Of a stretch of 64,000 nt of DNA, positions 16,981 to 25,372 are shown piece after piece. The stretch comes from Nocardioides sp. Arc9.136 (GTDB lineage Bacteria > Actinomycetota > Actinomycetes > Propionibacteriales > Nocardioidaceae), in NCBI RefSeq assembly GCF_030506255.1, contig NZ_CP113431.1:620001-684000 (forward strand), in the 5' to 3' direction. Under the pieces are notes generated by a model. It worked only from the letters and a program-made list of their open reading frames with translations. It made no database searches and had not been told where the DNA came from. The translations under genes were made by a program, and so were the position numbers. Position 1 is the stretch's first letter; each line of letters opens with the position of its first letter.

Positions 16981-17226
16981 TCAGGCGTCCGGGTCCTCGG
17001 GGTGCTCGGGGTGCCGGCGCTTCCGTTCGAGGTCGCGCAGGAAGTCCGGGTCGTCGTCGGGGCCGAGCGGACGGGCCGGGGGACGGGGCGCACGCCGCGG
17101 GCCCGTCGGACGGACCGGGCCGCCCCGACCGCCACCGCCGCGGGCCAGGCCGCGACGCTCGATCACCCGGATGGCGACGTACGTCGCGAGCGCGAAGAGC
17201 GCGACGACCAGGAGGAGCTTCAGCAC
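16981..17226 (-). CDS. Small single-pass membrane protein
   Basis: A protein of 81 residues starting VLKLLLVVALFALATYVAIRVIERR, one membrane helix, then a Gly/Arg/Pro-rich basic stretch and an acidic/basic end (DDDPDFLRDLERKRRHPEHP). No known domain is recognised. The start is supported by TACATT (17233-17238 complement) 6 nt upstream of the GTG, the leaderless pattern used by neighbours. It ends one base before the tlpA-like ATG, so both probably form one transcript. It resembles small conserved hypothetical proteins near menaquinone genes in actinobacteria, but the function is unknown. Confidence 0.7.
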   Translation of the reverse strand: MLKLLLVVALFALATYVAIRVIERRGLARGGGGRGGPVRPTGPRRAPRPPARPLGPDDDPDFLRDLERKRRHPEHPEDPDA

Positions 17227-17232
17227 ACCTCC

Positions 17233-17264
17233 AATGTAGGTCGCGGGCCCACAGCGCCTACCCT
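17233..17264. promoter_or_regulatory. Divergent leaderless-type promoters
   Basis: On the minus strand TACATT (17238-17233) precedes GTG 17226 by 6 nt. On the plus strand TACCCT (17259-17264) precedes GTG 17272 by 7 nt. The two -10 elements are 20 bp apart, back to back. Confidence 0.6.
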
Positions 17265-17271
17265 GGAGGTC

Positions 17272-17532
17272 GTGAAGGAGTTCGTGGTCTACACCGCCCT
17301 GCGCATCGCCCTGTTCCTCGGGTCGCTGGCGCTCGTCTTCGGCATCTGGTGGCTCGTCGCCGGCGAGGTGCTGGTGCTGTGGGCCGTCGTGATCGCGTTC
17401 GTGCTCAGCGGGCTCGGCTCGCTGTGGCTGCTGAACGGACCGCGCGAGGCGTTCGCCATGCGGGTCCAGGAGCGCGCGGCGCGCGCGTCCAAGGCGTTCG
17501 AGGAGATGAAGGCCAAGGAGGACGTCGACTGA
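17272..17532 (+). CDS. DUF4229-like small membrane protein
   Basis: A protein of 86 residues with two membrane helices (LRIALFLGSLALVFGIWWLVA and VLWAVVIAFVLSGLGSLWLL) followed by a cytoplasmic helix rich in Arg, Glu and Ala (QERAARASKAFEEMKAKED). The pattern NGPREAFA after the second helix is typical of the DUF4229 family, which is often found near menA/menE in actinobacteria. Function is unknown. GTG 17272 is chosen because of the -10 at 17259-17264 and because it starts just before the first helix. Confidence 0.75.
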   Translation: MKEFVVYTALRIALFLGSLALVFGIWWLVAGEVLVLWAVVIAFVLSGLGSLWLLNGPREAFAMRVQERAARASKAFEEMKAKEDVD

Positions 17533-17545
17533 CGTCCCGGCCGGC

Positions 17546-17683
17546 TCAGCGGCGCTTGCGGGCGTCCAGCTGACGCCGGACGCGCGCCTCGGACTGGCCG
17601 AGGACCTTGGCGAGCAGCTGCACCCGCATCCTCCACGCCACGACGGCGACGACGACGAGTGCGACGAAGACCAGGAAACCCAT
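17546..17683 (-). CDS. 45-residue single-pass membrane protein
   Basis: Translation from ATG 17683 gives MGFLVFVALVVVAVVAWRMR, one membrane helix, then an amphipathic basic region (VQLLAKVLGQSEARVRRQ) and a terminal DARKRR. Two facts support a real gene: TAGGCT (17695-17690 complement) lies exactly 6 nt before the ATG, and the frame encodes a coherent helix-plus-basic-tail protein ending in a proper stop. It lies between the DUF4229-like gene and menA. No family is recognised. Confidence 0.6.
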   Translation of the reverse strand: MGFLVFVALVVVAVVAWRMRVQLLAKVLGQSEARVRRQLDARKRR

Positions 17684-17689
17684 GGCGCC

Positions 17690-17695
17690 AGCCTA
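17690..17695 (-). promoter_or_regulatory. Leaderless-type -10 of the 45-residue ORF
   Basis: TAGGCT on the minus strand, 6 nt before ATG 17683; identical to the hxlR -10. Confidence 0.55.
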
Positions 17696-17729
17696 CGGCC
17701 GGCGCCCCACGCCGGCCCGGGCGTGCGCC

Positions 17730-18605
17730 CTACGCGGCGAGGAACAGCGGCACGGCCACCAGCGCCGCCCACACCAGCTCCGCGCCACCGGTGCGCTGCA
17801 GCACCGGGATGAGCGCCGGCCCGCCCGCGCCGCCGAGGACGACACGGGTGGCGGTGCCGGCCGGCACGAGGAAGCCCAGGCCGAGCAGCGCCCACCACGA
17901 CGTGAGGGCCGCGACGGAGACCACCGCGACGGCCGCGACGGCGACCAGCGCGGCGTACAGCAGCCGGGTGGAGCGGTCGCCGAGGCGGACCGCGAGGGTG
18001 CGCTTGCCCGCGACCGTGTCGGTGGGGATGTCGCGCAGGTTGTTGGCGACGAGGATCGCGCACGCGAGCGCACCCACGCCGAACGCCGCGGCGAGCGCGG
18101 CGGGCTCCCACGTCCGGGTCTGGACGTAGGTCGTACCGACCACCGCGACCAGGCCGAAGAAGACGAAGACCATGACCTCGCCGAGCCCGAGGTAGCCGTA
18201 GGGCCGCGAGGTGCCGGTGTAGCCCCAGGCGGCCAGCACGCACACCAGCCCGACCGCCACGAGCCACCAGGCCGTCGTCGCGGCGAGCACCACGCCGGCG
18301 ACCCCGGCGACGCCGAAGGCGAGGAACGCCGCGCGCTTGACCGCGCCGGGGGCGGCCGCGCCGGAGCCGACCAGGCGCATCGGGCCGACGCGCACGTCGT
18401 CGGTCCCGCGGACGCCGTCGGAGTAGTCGTTGGCGTAGTTCACCGCGACCTGGAGCGCCAGGCTCACCACCAGGGCGAGCAGCGCCTTCCACCACACCCA
18501 CTCGTCGACGTACGCCGCGACGCCGGTGCCCGCGAGGACGGGCGAGACGGCAGCGGGGAGGGTGCGCGGTCGCGCGCCGGCGACCCAGTCGGATGCAGAT
18601 GCCAC
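17730..18605 (-). CDS. menA: 1,4-dihydroxy-2-naphthoate polyprenyltransferase
   Basis: A protein of 291 residues, a UbiA-superfamily membrane enzyme with about eight to nine helices. It attaches the polyprenyl chain to 1,4-dihydroxy-2-naphthoate, giving demethylmenaquinone. The first Asp-rich motif is NYANDYSDGVRGTDD and the second is NNLRDIPTDTVAGKRTLAVRLG, both diagnostic. GTG 18605 begins ASASDWVAGARPRTLPAAVSP, the usual MenA N-terminus; the start is moderately certain. It is divergent from menE, with 72 bp between them. Confidence 0.94.
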   Translation of the reverse strand: MASASDWVAGARPRTLPAAVSPVLAGTGVAAYVDEWVWWKALLALVVSLALQVAVNYANDYSDGVRGTDDVRVGPMRLVGSGAAAPGAVKRAAFLAFGVAGVAGVVLAATTAWWLVAVGLVCVLAAWGYTGTSRPYGYLGLGEVMVFVFFGLVAVVGTTYVQTRTWEPAALAAAFGVGALACAILVANNLRDIPTDTVAGKRTLAVRLGDRSTRLLYAALVAVAAVAVVSVAALTSWWALLGLGFLVPAGTATRVVLGGAGGPALIPVLQRTGGAELVWAALVAVPLFLAA

Positions 18606-18664
18606 GAGGGACGATTGAACCCGACTGGAGACGGGGCGCGGGCGGCGACCCCGGCGCGGAGGAC

Positions 18665-18677
18665 TAGCGTTCGTCGT
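18665..18677 (+). promoter_or_regulatory. Leaderless-type -10 of menE
   Basis: TAGCGT at 18665-18670 lies 7 nt before GTG 18678, with no Shine-Dalgarno between. Confidence 0.55.
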
Positions 18678-19694
18678 GTGGTTGCCGCCGTTCCGACCCT
18701 CGAGGCGTGGCTCGCCGCGGAGGCGGAGCCCGACCCCTGGGTCGTCGAGACGTCCGGCTCCACCGGCCGTCCCAAGCGCGTGCTCCTGCCGCATCCGGCG
18801 GTGCTGGCGTCGGTGCACGCCTCGGCCCGCCGCCTCGGTGCGAGCGGCCAGTGGCTCCTCGCGCTCCCGGAGGGCTACGTCGCCGGCCTGCAGGTCGTCG
18901 CGCGCTCGGTGGTCGCCGGCCACGAGCCGGTGCGGCTGGAGGAGCACGGCTCGTTCACCGCGGCGGCCGCGGCGATGACCGCCGAGCACCGGTTCACCTC
19001 GCTGGTGCCGACCCAGGTGCGCCGGATGCTGGAGGTGCCCGAGGAGGCGGCGGCCCTCGCCTCGTTCCACACCGTCCTGGTCGGCGGCGGACCGGTCGAC
19101 CCCGCGCTGCGCCGCCGGGCCGCGGAGGCCGGCGTGCGCGTGGTCGCGACCTACGGCGCCGCGGAGACCGCGGGCGGCTGCGTCTACGACGGGGTGCCGC
19201 TCGACGGCGTCGGCCTCGCGCTGGACCGGGACGGCCGGATCCGGCTCGCGGGGCCCACCCTCTTCGTGGGCTACGACGCCGACCCTGAGCTGACCGCGCA
19301 GGTGCTCGTCGACGGCTGGTACCTCACCTCCGACGCCGGGCGCCTCGACGAGGACGGCCGGCTGCAGGTGCTCGGCCGCCTCGACGACGTGGTCGTCACC
19401 GGCGGCGTGAACGTCCCCGCGCCCGCCGTCGCGGCCCGGCTCCTCGAGCACCCCGGCGTGCGGGCCGCCGAGGTGCTGGGCGTCCCCGACGAGGAGTGGG
19501 GCAACCGGCTGGTCGCCTTCGTCGTCGGCCGTGACCGCCAGGTGCCGCTCGCGGAGCTGCGCGACTGGGTCGGCGCCGCCCACCCGCGGTCGTGGGCACC
19601 GCGCCAGCTCGTCGCCCTGGACGAGGTGCCGCTGCTCGGCAACGGCAAGCCCGACCGGCTCGCGCTGCGCCGCCTGGCAGGGGAGGCGTCGTGA
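18678..19694 (+). CDS. menE: o-Succinylbenzoate-CoA ligase
   Basis: A protein of 338 residues of the ANL superfamily that activates o-succinylbenzoate with ATP and CoA. The P-loop-like motif is VVETSGSTGRPKRVLL. The acyl-adenylate region is VVATYGAAETAGGCVYDG. The hinge is TSDAGRLDEDGRLQVLGRLDDVVV, and the catalytic-lysine tail is LLGNGKPDRLALRRL. It is about 100-150 residues shorter than Bacillus or E. coli MenE at the N-terminus, which is usual for actinobacterial enzymes. The longer frame upstream is opposite menA and carries no ligase sequence. The stop overlaps menC. Confidence 0.9.
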   Translation: MVAAVPTLEAWLAAEAEPDPWVVETSGSTGRPKRVLLPHPAVLASVHASARRLGASGQWLLALPEGYVAGLQVVARSVVAGHEPVRLEEHGSFTAAAAAMTAEHRFTSLVPTQVRRMLEVPEEAAALASFHTVLVGGGPVDPALRRRAAEAGVRVVATYGAAETAGGCVYDGVPLDGVGLALDRDGRIRLAGPTLFVGYDADPELTAQVLVDGWYLTSDAGRLDEDGRLQVLGRLDDVVVTGGVNVPAPAVAARLLEHPGVRAAEVLGVPDEEWGNRLVAFVVGRDRQVPLAELRDWVGAAHPRSWAPRQLVALDEVPLLGNGKPDRLALRRLAGEAS

Positions 19695-20659
19695 GCGCGC
19701 TGCGGGTCTTCAGCCTGCCGATGCACACCCGCTTCCGCGGCATCACGGTGCGCGAGGGCGTCCTCCTCGAGGGCGAGGCGGGCTGGGGCGAGTGGTCGCC
19801 GTTCCTGGAGTACGACGCGGCCGTGGCCGAGCCGTGGCTGCGGTGCGCGGAGGAGGCCGCCGCGGGGGACTGGCCGGACCCCGTGCGGGCCAGCGTGCCG
19901 GTCAACGTCACGGTGCCCGCAGTCGATGCCCAGCGGGCGCACGACGTCGTGCGGGCCGGCGGCTGCTCGACCGCGAAGGTCAAGGTCGCCGAGCCCGGCC
20001 AGTCGCCCGCCGACGACCAGGCGCGCGTCGAGGCGGTGCGCGACGCGCTCGGGCCCGGCGGTCGGATCCGGGTCGACGTCAACGGGCTGTGGAGCGTCGA
20101 GCAGGCCCTCGAGCGGCTGCCGGTCCTCGACCGGGCGGCGGGCGGCCTGGAGTACGTCGAGCAGCCGTGCGCCAGCGTCGAGGAGCTCGCCGCGGTCCGG
20201 CGCGCGGTGGACGTCCCGGTCGCCGCGGACGAGTCGATCCGGCGCGCGGCGGACCCCTACCGCGTGCGCGACCTCGAGGCGGCCGACGTGGCGGTCCTCA
20301 AGGTGCAGCCGCTGGGCGGGGTGCGCGCCTGCCTGCGGATCGCGGAGGACATCGGCCTGCCGGTCGTCGTCTCCTCGGCGCTGGAGAGCTCGGTCGGGCT
20401 CGCCGCGGGCGTCGCGCTGGCGGCCGCGCTGCCCGAGCTGCCGTACGCCTGCGGGCTGGCCACCGCCCAGCTGCTCGCGGCCGACACCACCGCCGACCCG
20501 CTGCTGCCCGTCGACGGCGAGCTGCCCGTCCGGGTGCCGCCGCTCGACCCCGCCCACCCCCTCGCCACCCCCGACCGCGTCGCCCACTGGGAGGCCCGGC
20601 TCGCGGAGGTCCGCGCGCTGCGCGACGCACGGCGCGGCACGAGCGGGGACCGCCGATGA
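19691..20659 (+). CDS. menC: o-Succinylbenzoate synthase
   Basis: A protein of 322 residues of the enolase superfamily that dehydrates SHCHC to o-succinylbenzoate. The catalytic KXK-type motif is CSTAKVKVAE. The three metal ligands lie in RVDVNGLWS, YVEQPCASVEEL and VAADESIRRA, and the opposite base lysine lies in AVLKVQPLGG. WGEWSPFLEY near residue 35 is typical of actinobacterial MenC. GTG 19691 overlaps the menE stop and ATGA links it to menD. Confidence 0.93.
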   Translation: MSALRVFSLPMHTRFRGITVREGVLLEGEAGWGEWSPFLEYDAAVAEPWLRCAEEAAAGDWPDPVRASVPVNVTVPAVDAQRAHDVVRAGGCSTAKVKVAEPGQSPADDQARVEAVRDALGPGGRIRVDVNGLWSVEQALERLPVLDRAAGGLEYVEQPCASVEELAAVRRAVDVPVAADESIRRAADPYRVRDLEAADVAVLKVQPLGGVRACLRIAEDIGLPVVVSSALESSVGLAAGVALAAALPELPYACGLATAQLLAADTTADPLLPVDGELPVRVPPLDPAHPLATPDRVAHWEARLAEVRALRDARRGTSGDRR

Positions 20660-22251
20660 GCGCCGGGTCGACCGACCTGGCCCGGTCCGTGGTGACGGCC
20701 CTGCTGGAGGCCGGCGTCACCGAGGTCGTCCTCTCGCCGGGCTCGCGCAACGCGCCGCTGTCCTTCGCGGTCCACGAGGCGGCCACCGCCGGGCTGCTCC
20801 GGCTGCACACCCGCATCGACGAGCGCACCGGCGGGTTCCTCGCCCTGGGCCTGACCAAGGTCGGTGCCCGGGCCGCGGTGCTGTGCACCTCCGGCACGGC
20901 CGTCGCCAACCTGCACCCGGCCGTGCTCGAGGCCGCCCACACCGGGCTGCCGCTGGTCGTGCTCACCGCGGACCGGCCCGCGCGGCTGCGGGGGACGGGC
21001 GCGAACCAGACGACCGACCAGGTCGGGGTCTTCGGCCGGCTCGTGCGGACCCGGGACCTGCCCGTGGACCCGCTGGTGCTCGAGGCCGACGGCCCCACCC
21101 ACCTCAACGTCCAGCTCGACGAGCCGTTGGTCCCCACCGACCGGTGGACGCCGCCGACCCCTGCCCCGTCCCCGGCCCCGCCCGCTCCCGCGAGCGCCGC
21201 CGGGCCGACGCCCGGCGCGTCCGGCGACCTGCTGCCGCTGGGACCGCGCACCGTGGTCGTGGCCGGCGACGACGCGGGCCCGCCCGCCCGGGTGCTGGCC
21301 GAGCGCGCCGGCTGGCCGCTGCTGGCCGAGCCGACCTCCGGCTCGCGCACCGGCGACAACGCCCTGCGCTGCTACCGCCTGCTCCTCGACACCGACCTCG
21401 GCCGCAGCATCGAGCGGGTGGTCGTGGCCGGCCACCCGACCCTGTCCCGCCCGGTGACCCGGCTGCTGTCCCGCGCGGACGTGGAGGTGGTCGCGGTGCC
21501 GGCCCGCGGCGCCTGGGCCGAGCGGCCCTTCCCGGTCGACCGCCACGTCGTGCGCCCGGTCGTCGAGGGGCAGGAGCAGCCCGGCTGGCTGGACGCCTGG
21601 CGCGAGGCCGACCGGTCGGTCGCCCGGCAGCTGGACCGGCTGCTGGCCGCCGAGCCGGCGCTGACGCCGCACCAGGTCGCCGCCGCGGTGAGCCGCGGCA
21701 CACCTCCCGGCGGGCTGCTGTACGTCGGCGCGTCCAGCCCGATCCGCGACCTCGACCTCACCGTCGCCCGCTACGAGGTCGGCGACCGGCGCAAGGTGGT
21801 CGCCAACCGCGGGCTCGCCGGCATCGACGGCACGATCTCCTCGGCGGTCGGCGCCGCGCTCGGCCGGCCCCACGGCACCCGCAACCTCGCGCTGATGGGC
21901 GACGTGACGTTCCTGCACGACAGCACCGGGCTCGTCCTCGGACCCCGCGAGGAGCGGCCGGACCTGACGATCGTGGTGGTCAACGACGACGGCGGCGCGA
22001 TCTTCTCGATGCTCGAGCAGGGGGCGCCCGAGCACGCCGAGCCCTTCGACACCCTCTTCGGGACCCCGCACGGCGTCGACCTGGCCAGCCTCTGCGCGGC
22101 CACCCGCACACCGCACTGGCGCGTGGACACCCTCGCCGAACTGGAGCACGCCCTGGCCAGCCCGAACGGCGGGATCGAGGTCGTCGAGGCGGTCGTGGAG
22201 CGCCGGACGCGTCGTGACCTGGACGAGCGGATCAGGTCGCTTCGTCCCTAG
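20656..22251 (+). CDS. menD: 2-succinyl-5-enolpyruvyl-6-hydroxy-3-cyclohexene-1-carboxylate synthase
   Basis: A protein of 531 residues, thiamin diphosphate-dependent, that joins isochorismate and 2-oxoglutarate to form SEPHCHC. The N-terminal signature is VVLSPGSRNAPLSFAVHE with HTRIDERTGGFLALGLTK, and CTSGTAVANLHPAVLEAA supplies the catalytic-glutamate domain context. The C-terminal ThDP/Mg domain has NLALMGDVTFLHDSTGL and VVVNDDGGAIFSMLEQ. It ends the menE-menC-menD operon. MenB and MenH are not in this window. Confidence 0.94.
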   Translation: MSAGSTDLARSVVTALLEAGVTEVVLSPGSRNAPLSFAVHEAATAGLLRLHTRIDERTGGFLALGLTKVGARAAVLCTSGTAVANLHPAVLEAAHTGLPLVVLTADRPARLRGTGANQTTDQVGVFGRLVRTRDLPVDPLVLEADGPTHLNVQLDEPLVPTDRWTPPTPAPSPAPPAPASAAGPTPGASGDLLPLGPRTVVVAGDDAGPPARVLAERAGWPLLAEPTSGSRTGDNALRCYRLLLDTDLGRSIERVVVAGHPTLSRPVTRLLSRADVEVVAVPARGAWAERPFPVDRHVVRPVVEGQEQPGWLDAWREADRSVARQLDRLLAAEPALTPHQVAAAVSRGTPPGGLLYVGASSPIRDLDLTVARYEVGDRRKVVANRGLAGIDGTISSAVGAALGRPHGTRNLALMGDVTFLHDSTGLVLGPREERPDLTIVVVNDDGGAIFSMLEQGAPEHAEPFDTLFGTPHGVDLASLCAATRTPHWRVDTLAELEHALASPNGGIEVVEAVVERRTRRDLDERIRSLRP

Positions 22252-22253
22252 CG

Positions 22254-22265
22254 GACAATGGTGCG
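22254..22265 (+). promoter_or_regulatory. Leaderless-type -10 of the antiporter gene
   Basis: GACAAT at 22254-22259 lies 6 nt before GTG 22266; it starts 3 bp after the menD stop. Confidence 0.5.
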
Positions 22266-24134
22266 GTGGAGATCGCCCTGCTGCTCTGCGGCATCGCCGT
22301 GGCCGTCCTCGTCGCGACAGCGGTGGCCGAGCGGATCGACGTACCGGCGCCGTTCCTGCTGATCGCGGTCGGCGTCGCGGCGTCGTACCTCCCGCAGGTC
22401 CCGCAGGTCTACCTCGACCACGACGTGGTGCTGCTGGGCCTCCTGCCGCCGCTGCTGTACGCCGCGGCGCAGCAGACGTCGCTGGTCGACTTCAACGCCA
22501 ACCGCCGGCCGATCCTGCTGCTGTCGGTGGGCCTGGTGGTCTTCACCGCCGCCGGGGTCGCGGTCGTGGCGCGGCTGGTGCTGCCGGACCTGCCGTGGGC
22601 GGTGGCGCTCGCGCTCGGCGCCGTCGTCGCGCCGCCGGACGCGGTCGCCGCGACCGCGATCGGGCGGCGGATCGGCCTGCCGCGCCGGGTCGTGACGATC
22701 CTCGAGGGGGAGTCGCTGCTCAACGACGCGACCGCGCTGGTGTCCCTGCGCACCGCCCTCGCGGTCGCCGCCGGCACCGGCCTGGACGCGTGGGGGGTCA
22801 CCCTCGACTTCGCCGTCGCCGCCGGCGGGGGAGTGCTCGTGGGCGTCGTGTTCTTCCTGGTCGTCGCCAAGGTGCGGCGCCTGGTCACCGACCCGCTGAT
22901 CGACAGCGCGATGTCGCTGGTCGTGCCGTTCGCGGCGTACCTCGCCGCCGAGGAGGTGCACGCCTCCGGCGTCCTCGCCGTGGTGGTCGCCGGCCTGCTG
23001 CTGGGCCACAAGGCGCCGGTGCTGCAGAGCGCGCAGTCCCGGATCGCCGAGCGGCTCAACTGGCGCACGATCGCCTTCGTCCTGGAGAACACCGTCTTCC
23101 TGCTCATCGGCCTCCAGGCCTGGTGGATCGTCGAGGGGGCCGCGGACAGCGACCTCGGCCTGGGCCGGATCACGGCGTTCTGCCTCGCGGTGCTGGCCGC
23201 GGTCGTGGTGCTGCGGATGGTGTGGGTCTTCCCGTCGCGCTACCTGCTGGTCCGTCCGGGGCCCGAGCTCGAGACCGGCAAGCCGCCGCCGTGGACGCAC
23301 ACCTTCATCCTCGGCTGGGCCGGCATGCGCGGCGTGGTCACGCTGGCCGCGGCGTTCGTGGTGCCCGAGGACACGCCGTACCGCGAGGTGCTGCTGCTGG
23401 CCGCCTTCACGGTCGTGGCAGGGACGCTGTTCCTGCAGGGCATGACGCTGCCGTGGTTCGCCCGGCGGCTGCAGGTGCCGGCGCCCGACCCGGCCGAGGA
23501 CGCCCTGGCCCGCGCCACCCTGCTGCAGCAGGCGTCGAAGGCGGCCTTCGAGGAGCTCGACCGGCTGGAGTACGAGGACCAGCACGGCGTCGTCGACCTG
23601 ATCCGCCAGCGGGTCGACCAGCGCAACTTCGCCGCCTGGGAGCGGCTCGGCACGACCCCCGACCAGGAGAGCCCCAGCGACCTCTACGCCCGCGTGCGGA
23701 TGGCGATGATCGAGGCCGAGCGCCGCCGCGTGCTCGAGATCCGCGGCTCCGGCTCCACGCCGGCCGACGTGGTCGCCGACGTGCTCTCCATGCTCGACGT
23801 GGAGGAGTCGATGCTGACCGTCGCCAGCGAGGAGCGGGCGGAGCTCAAGCTCGTCCAGCGCGAGGCGCGTCGTACCGGTGCCGGCTGCGAGGAGCTCGAC
23901 GCCCACCCGTCGGTCGAGACGGCCGAGGACCCGGCGTGCGCCGACTGCCTCGCCGAGGGCACCCAGTGGGTCGCCCTGCGCCAGTGCCTCGACTGCGGCC
24001 ACGTCGGCTGCTGCGACTCCTCGCCGCGCCAGCACGCCACCCGGCACTTCCACGACACCGCCCACCCGGTCATGCAGTCCGCCGAGCCGGGCGAGGACTG
24101 GCGCTGGTGCTACGTGCACCACACCACCGCCTGA
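22266..24134 (+). CDS. Na+/H+ antiporter (CPA1/NhaP family) with C-terminal UBP-type zinc finger
   Basis: A protein of 622 residues. Residues 1 to about 400 form about twelve membrane helices of a cation:proton antiporter, with the transport motifs GAVVAPPDAVAATAIGRRIG and ILEGESLLNDATALVS. Residues about 400-535 are a soluble, helical, Glu/Arg-rich linker (LLQQASKAAFEELDRLEYED). The last 85 or so residues are a UBP/ZnF-type finger: CEELDAH, CADC, CLDCGHVGCCD, then RQHATRHFHDTAHPV and WCYVHH. In eukaryotes this fold binds ubiquitin C-termini; here it more likely regulates the transporter or binds another peptide. The gene directly follows menD but has its own -10. Confidence 0.85.
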   Translation: MEIALLLCGIAVAVLVATAVAERIDVPAPFLLIAVGVAASYLPQVPQVYLDHDVVLLGLLPPLLYAAAQQTSLVDFNANRRPILLLSVGLVVFTAAGVAVVARLVLPDLPWAVALALGAVVAPPDAVAATAIGRRIGLPRRVVTILEGESLLNDATALVSLRTALAVAAGTGLDAWGVTLDFAVAAGGGVLVGVVFFLVVAKVRRLVTDPLIDSAMSLVVPFAAYLAAEEVHASGVLAVVVAGLLLGHKAPVLQSAQSRIAERLNWRTIAFVLENTVFLLIGLQAWWIVEGAADSDLGLGRITAFCLAVLAAVVVLRMVWVFPSRYLLVRPGPELETGKPPPWTHTFILGWAGMRGVVTLAAAFVVPEDTPYREVLLLAAFTVVAGTLFLQGMTLPWFARRLQVPAPDPAEDALARATLLQQASKAAFEELDRLEYEDQHGVVDLIRQRVDQRNFAAWERLGTTPDQESPSDLYARVRMAMIEAERRRVLEIRGSGSTPADVVADVLSMLDVEESMLTVASEERAELKLVQREARRTGAGCEELDAHPSVETAEDPACADCLAEGTQWVALRQCLDCGHVGCCDSSPRQHATRHFHDTAHPVMQSAEPGEDWRWCYVHHTTA

Positions 24135-24154
24135 GCGTCCGTCGGGCGGGGAGC

Positions 24155-24174
24155 GGCGGCCCCCAGCGGCCGCC
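24155..24174. terminator. Hairpin between the antiporter and P450 genes
   Basis: GGCGGCC, a 6-nt loop and GGCCGCC lie between the convergent genes, ending just before the P450 stop codon. Confidence 0.55.
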
Positions 24175-24175
24175 C

Positions 24176-25372
24176 TCAGTGCCCCGGCGTGAACCGCACG
24201 GGGAACGACAGCGCGCCGGTGTTGCCGGAGACCGGCAGCCAGCGGCCGGGGCCGTCGGGGACGGCGTCCGGCATCCGGCGGGCGAGCAGGGGCAGCGCGA
24301 CGGCCATGTCGGTGCGGGCGACGTAGTGGCCCAGGCAGTGGTGGATGCCGGCGCCGAAGCCGTGGTGCGGCGGCCGCTCGGCGGTGATGTCGAACGCCGG
24401 TGAGGGCACGGCGCGGGGATCGGTGCCGGCGCTGTGGGAGAGCACCTGGACGATGCCGCCGGCCGGGACGTGCAGGCCGTGGAGGTCGACGTCCTCGACG
24501 GCCTCGCGGGTCACCCAGGTGACCGTCGGGTTGACCCGCATGACCTCCTCGACGGCGTTGCGCCCGAGCTCGGGCCGCTCGCCGAGCAGCCGCCACTGGT
24601 CGGGGTGCTCGAGCAGGGTCTGCACGGCCAGCCCGAGCTGGTTGCGGGTGGTCTCCATGCCGGCGAAGGCGAGGAAGACGAGCGCGACGTCGAGCTCGCG
24701 GCGGCTCAGCCGCTCGCCGCCCTCGCCACCCTGGCTCGCCTGCACGAGCGCGGTGACGAGGTCCTCGCGCGGGTGCGCCGCCCGGTCGGCCACGACCTCG
24801 TCGAGGTAGCCGGTCAGCCCCTCGATCGCCGCCTCGATCCGGGGCACCTGGTTACCGACGTCGATCGAGAACGACGCGCCGAGGTCGTCGGCCCAGTGCG
24901 CCACCTGCTCCCAGTGCGCCTCGTCGAGGCCGAGCAGGCGGCAGATGACCCGGGCGGCGTACGGCTCGGCGAGCTCCGCGACCAGCTCGACGAGTCCGCG
25001 CGGCGCGAAGGCGTCGACGAGCTCCTCGGCCAGCGCCTGGAAGCCCGGCACCATCGCCTCGATCGCGCGCTTGCGGAACGCCGGCAGCATCAGCCGCCGG
25101 ATCCGGGCGTGGTCGTCGCCCTCCAGGCTCAGCAGCGTCTCGCCCCACCAGTCGCTGAACAGGCCGGAGTGGATGCCGTTCTGCTCGGGCCACCGGGCGT
25201 TGCCCTGCCGGAACCGGCGGTCGCGGAGGACGGCCGACGCCTCGTCGTACCGCAGGACCGCCCAGCCCCAGGTCGTCTCGACGTACCAGTCCTCCTCGCG
25301 GGCGGCGTGGACCTCCGCCGAGGTGACGTCGAAGGCCGGGTCGGACAGGTCGAACCGGCGGCGGCCGGTCAC
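24176..25372 (-). CDS. Cytochrome P450
   Basis: A protein of 398 residues, a soluble bacterial P450 monooxygenase. The haem-thiolate loop is HHGFGAGIHHCLGHYVART with Cys346. The I-helix oxygen-activation motif is LAFAGMETTRNQLG (residues about 234-246), and the K-helix Glu-X-X-Arg is EEVMR. The N-terminal WGWAVLRYDEASAVLRDRRF and the C-helix DDHARIRRLMLPAFRKRAIEAM match soluble class I enzymes. No ferredoxin or reductase gene is adjacent, so redox partners come from elsewhere. GTG 25372 overlaps the acetyltransferase stop (GTGA), so the two are coupled. The substrate is unknown. Confidence 0.93.
   Translation of the reverse strand: MTGRRRFDLSDPAFDVTSAEVHAAREEDWYVETTWGWAVLRYDEASAVLRDRRFRQGNARWPEQNGIHSGLFSDWWGETLLSLEGDDHARIRRLMLPAFRKRAIEAMVPGFQALAEELVDAFAPRGLVELVAELAEPYAARVICRLLGLDEAHWEQVAHWADDLGASFSIDVGNQVPRIEAAIEGLTGYLDEVVADRAAHPREDLVTALVQASQGGEGGERLSRRELDVALVFLAFAGMETTRNQLGLAVQTLLEHPDQWRLLGERPELGRNAVEEVMRVNPTVTWVTREAVEDVDLHGLHVPAGGIVQVLSHSAGTDPRAVPSPAFDITAERPPHHGFGAGIHHCLGHYVARTDMAVALPLLARRMPDAVPDGPGRWLPVSGNTGALSFPVRFTPGH

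Noticed and set aside
18603..18619. Leaderless -10 before menA
   Set aside because: The best match, TTCAAT, would be 8 nt from the GTG, outside the 6-7 nt seen for other genes, so it was not called.
22248..24596. 782-codon open frame on the minus strand
   Set aside because: It is antisense to the antiporter gene and overlaps the P450; its translation has no coherent domain.
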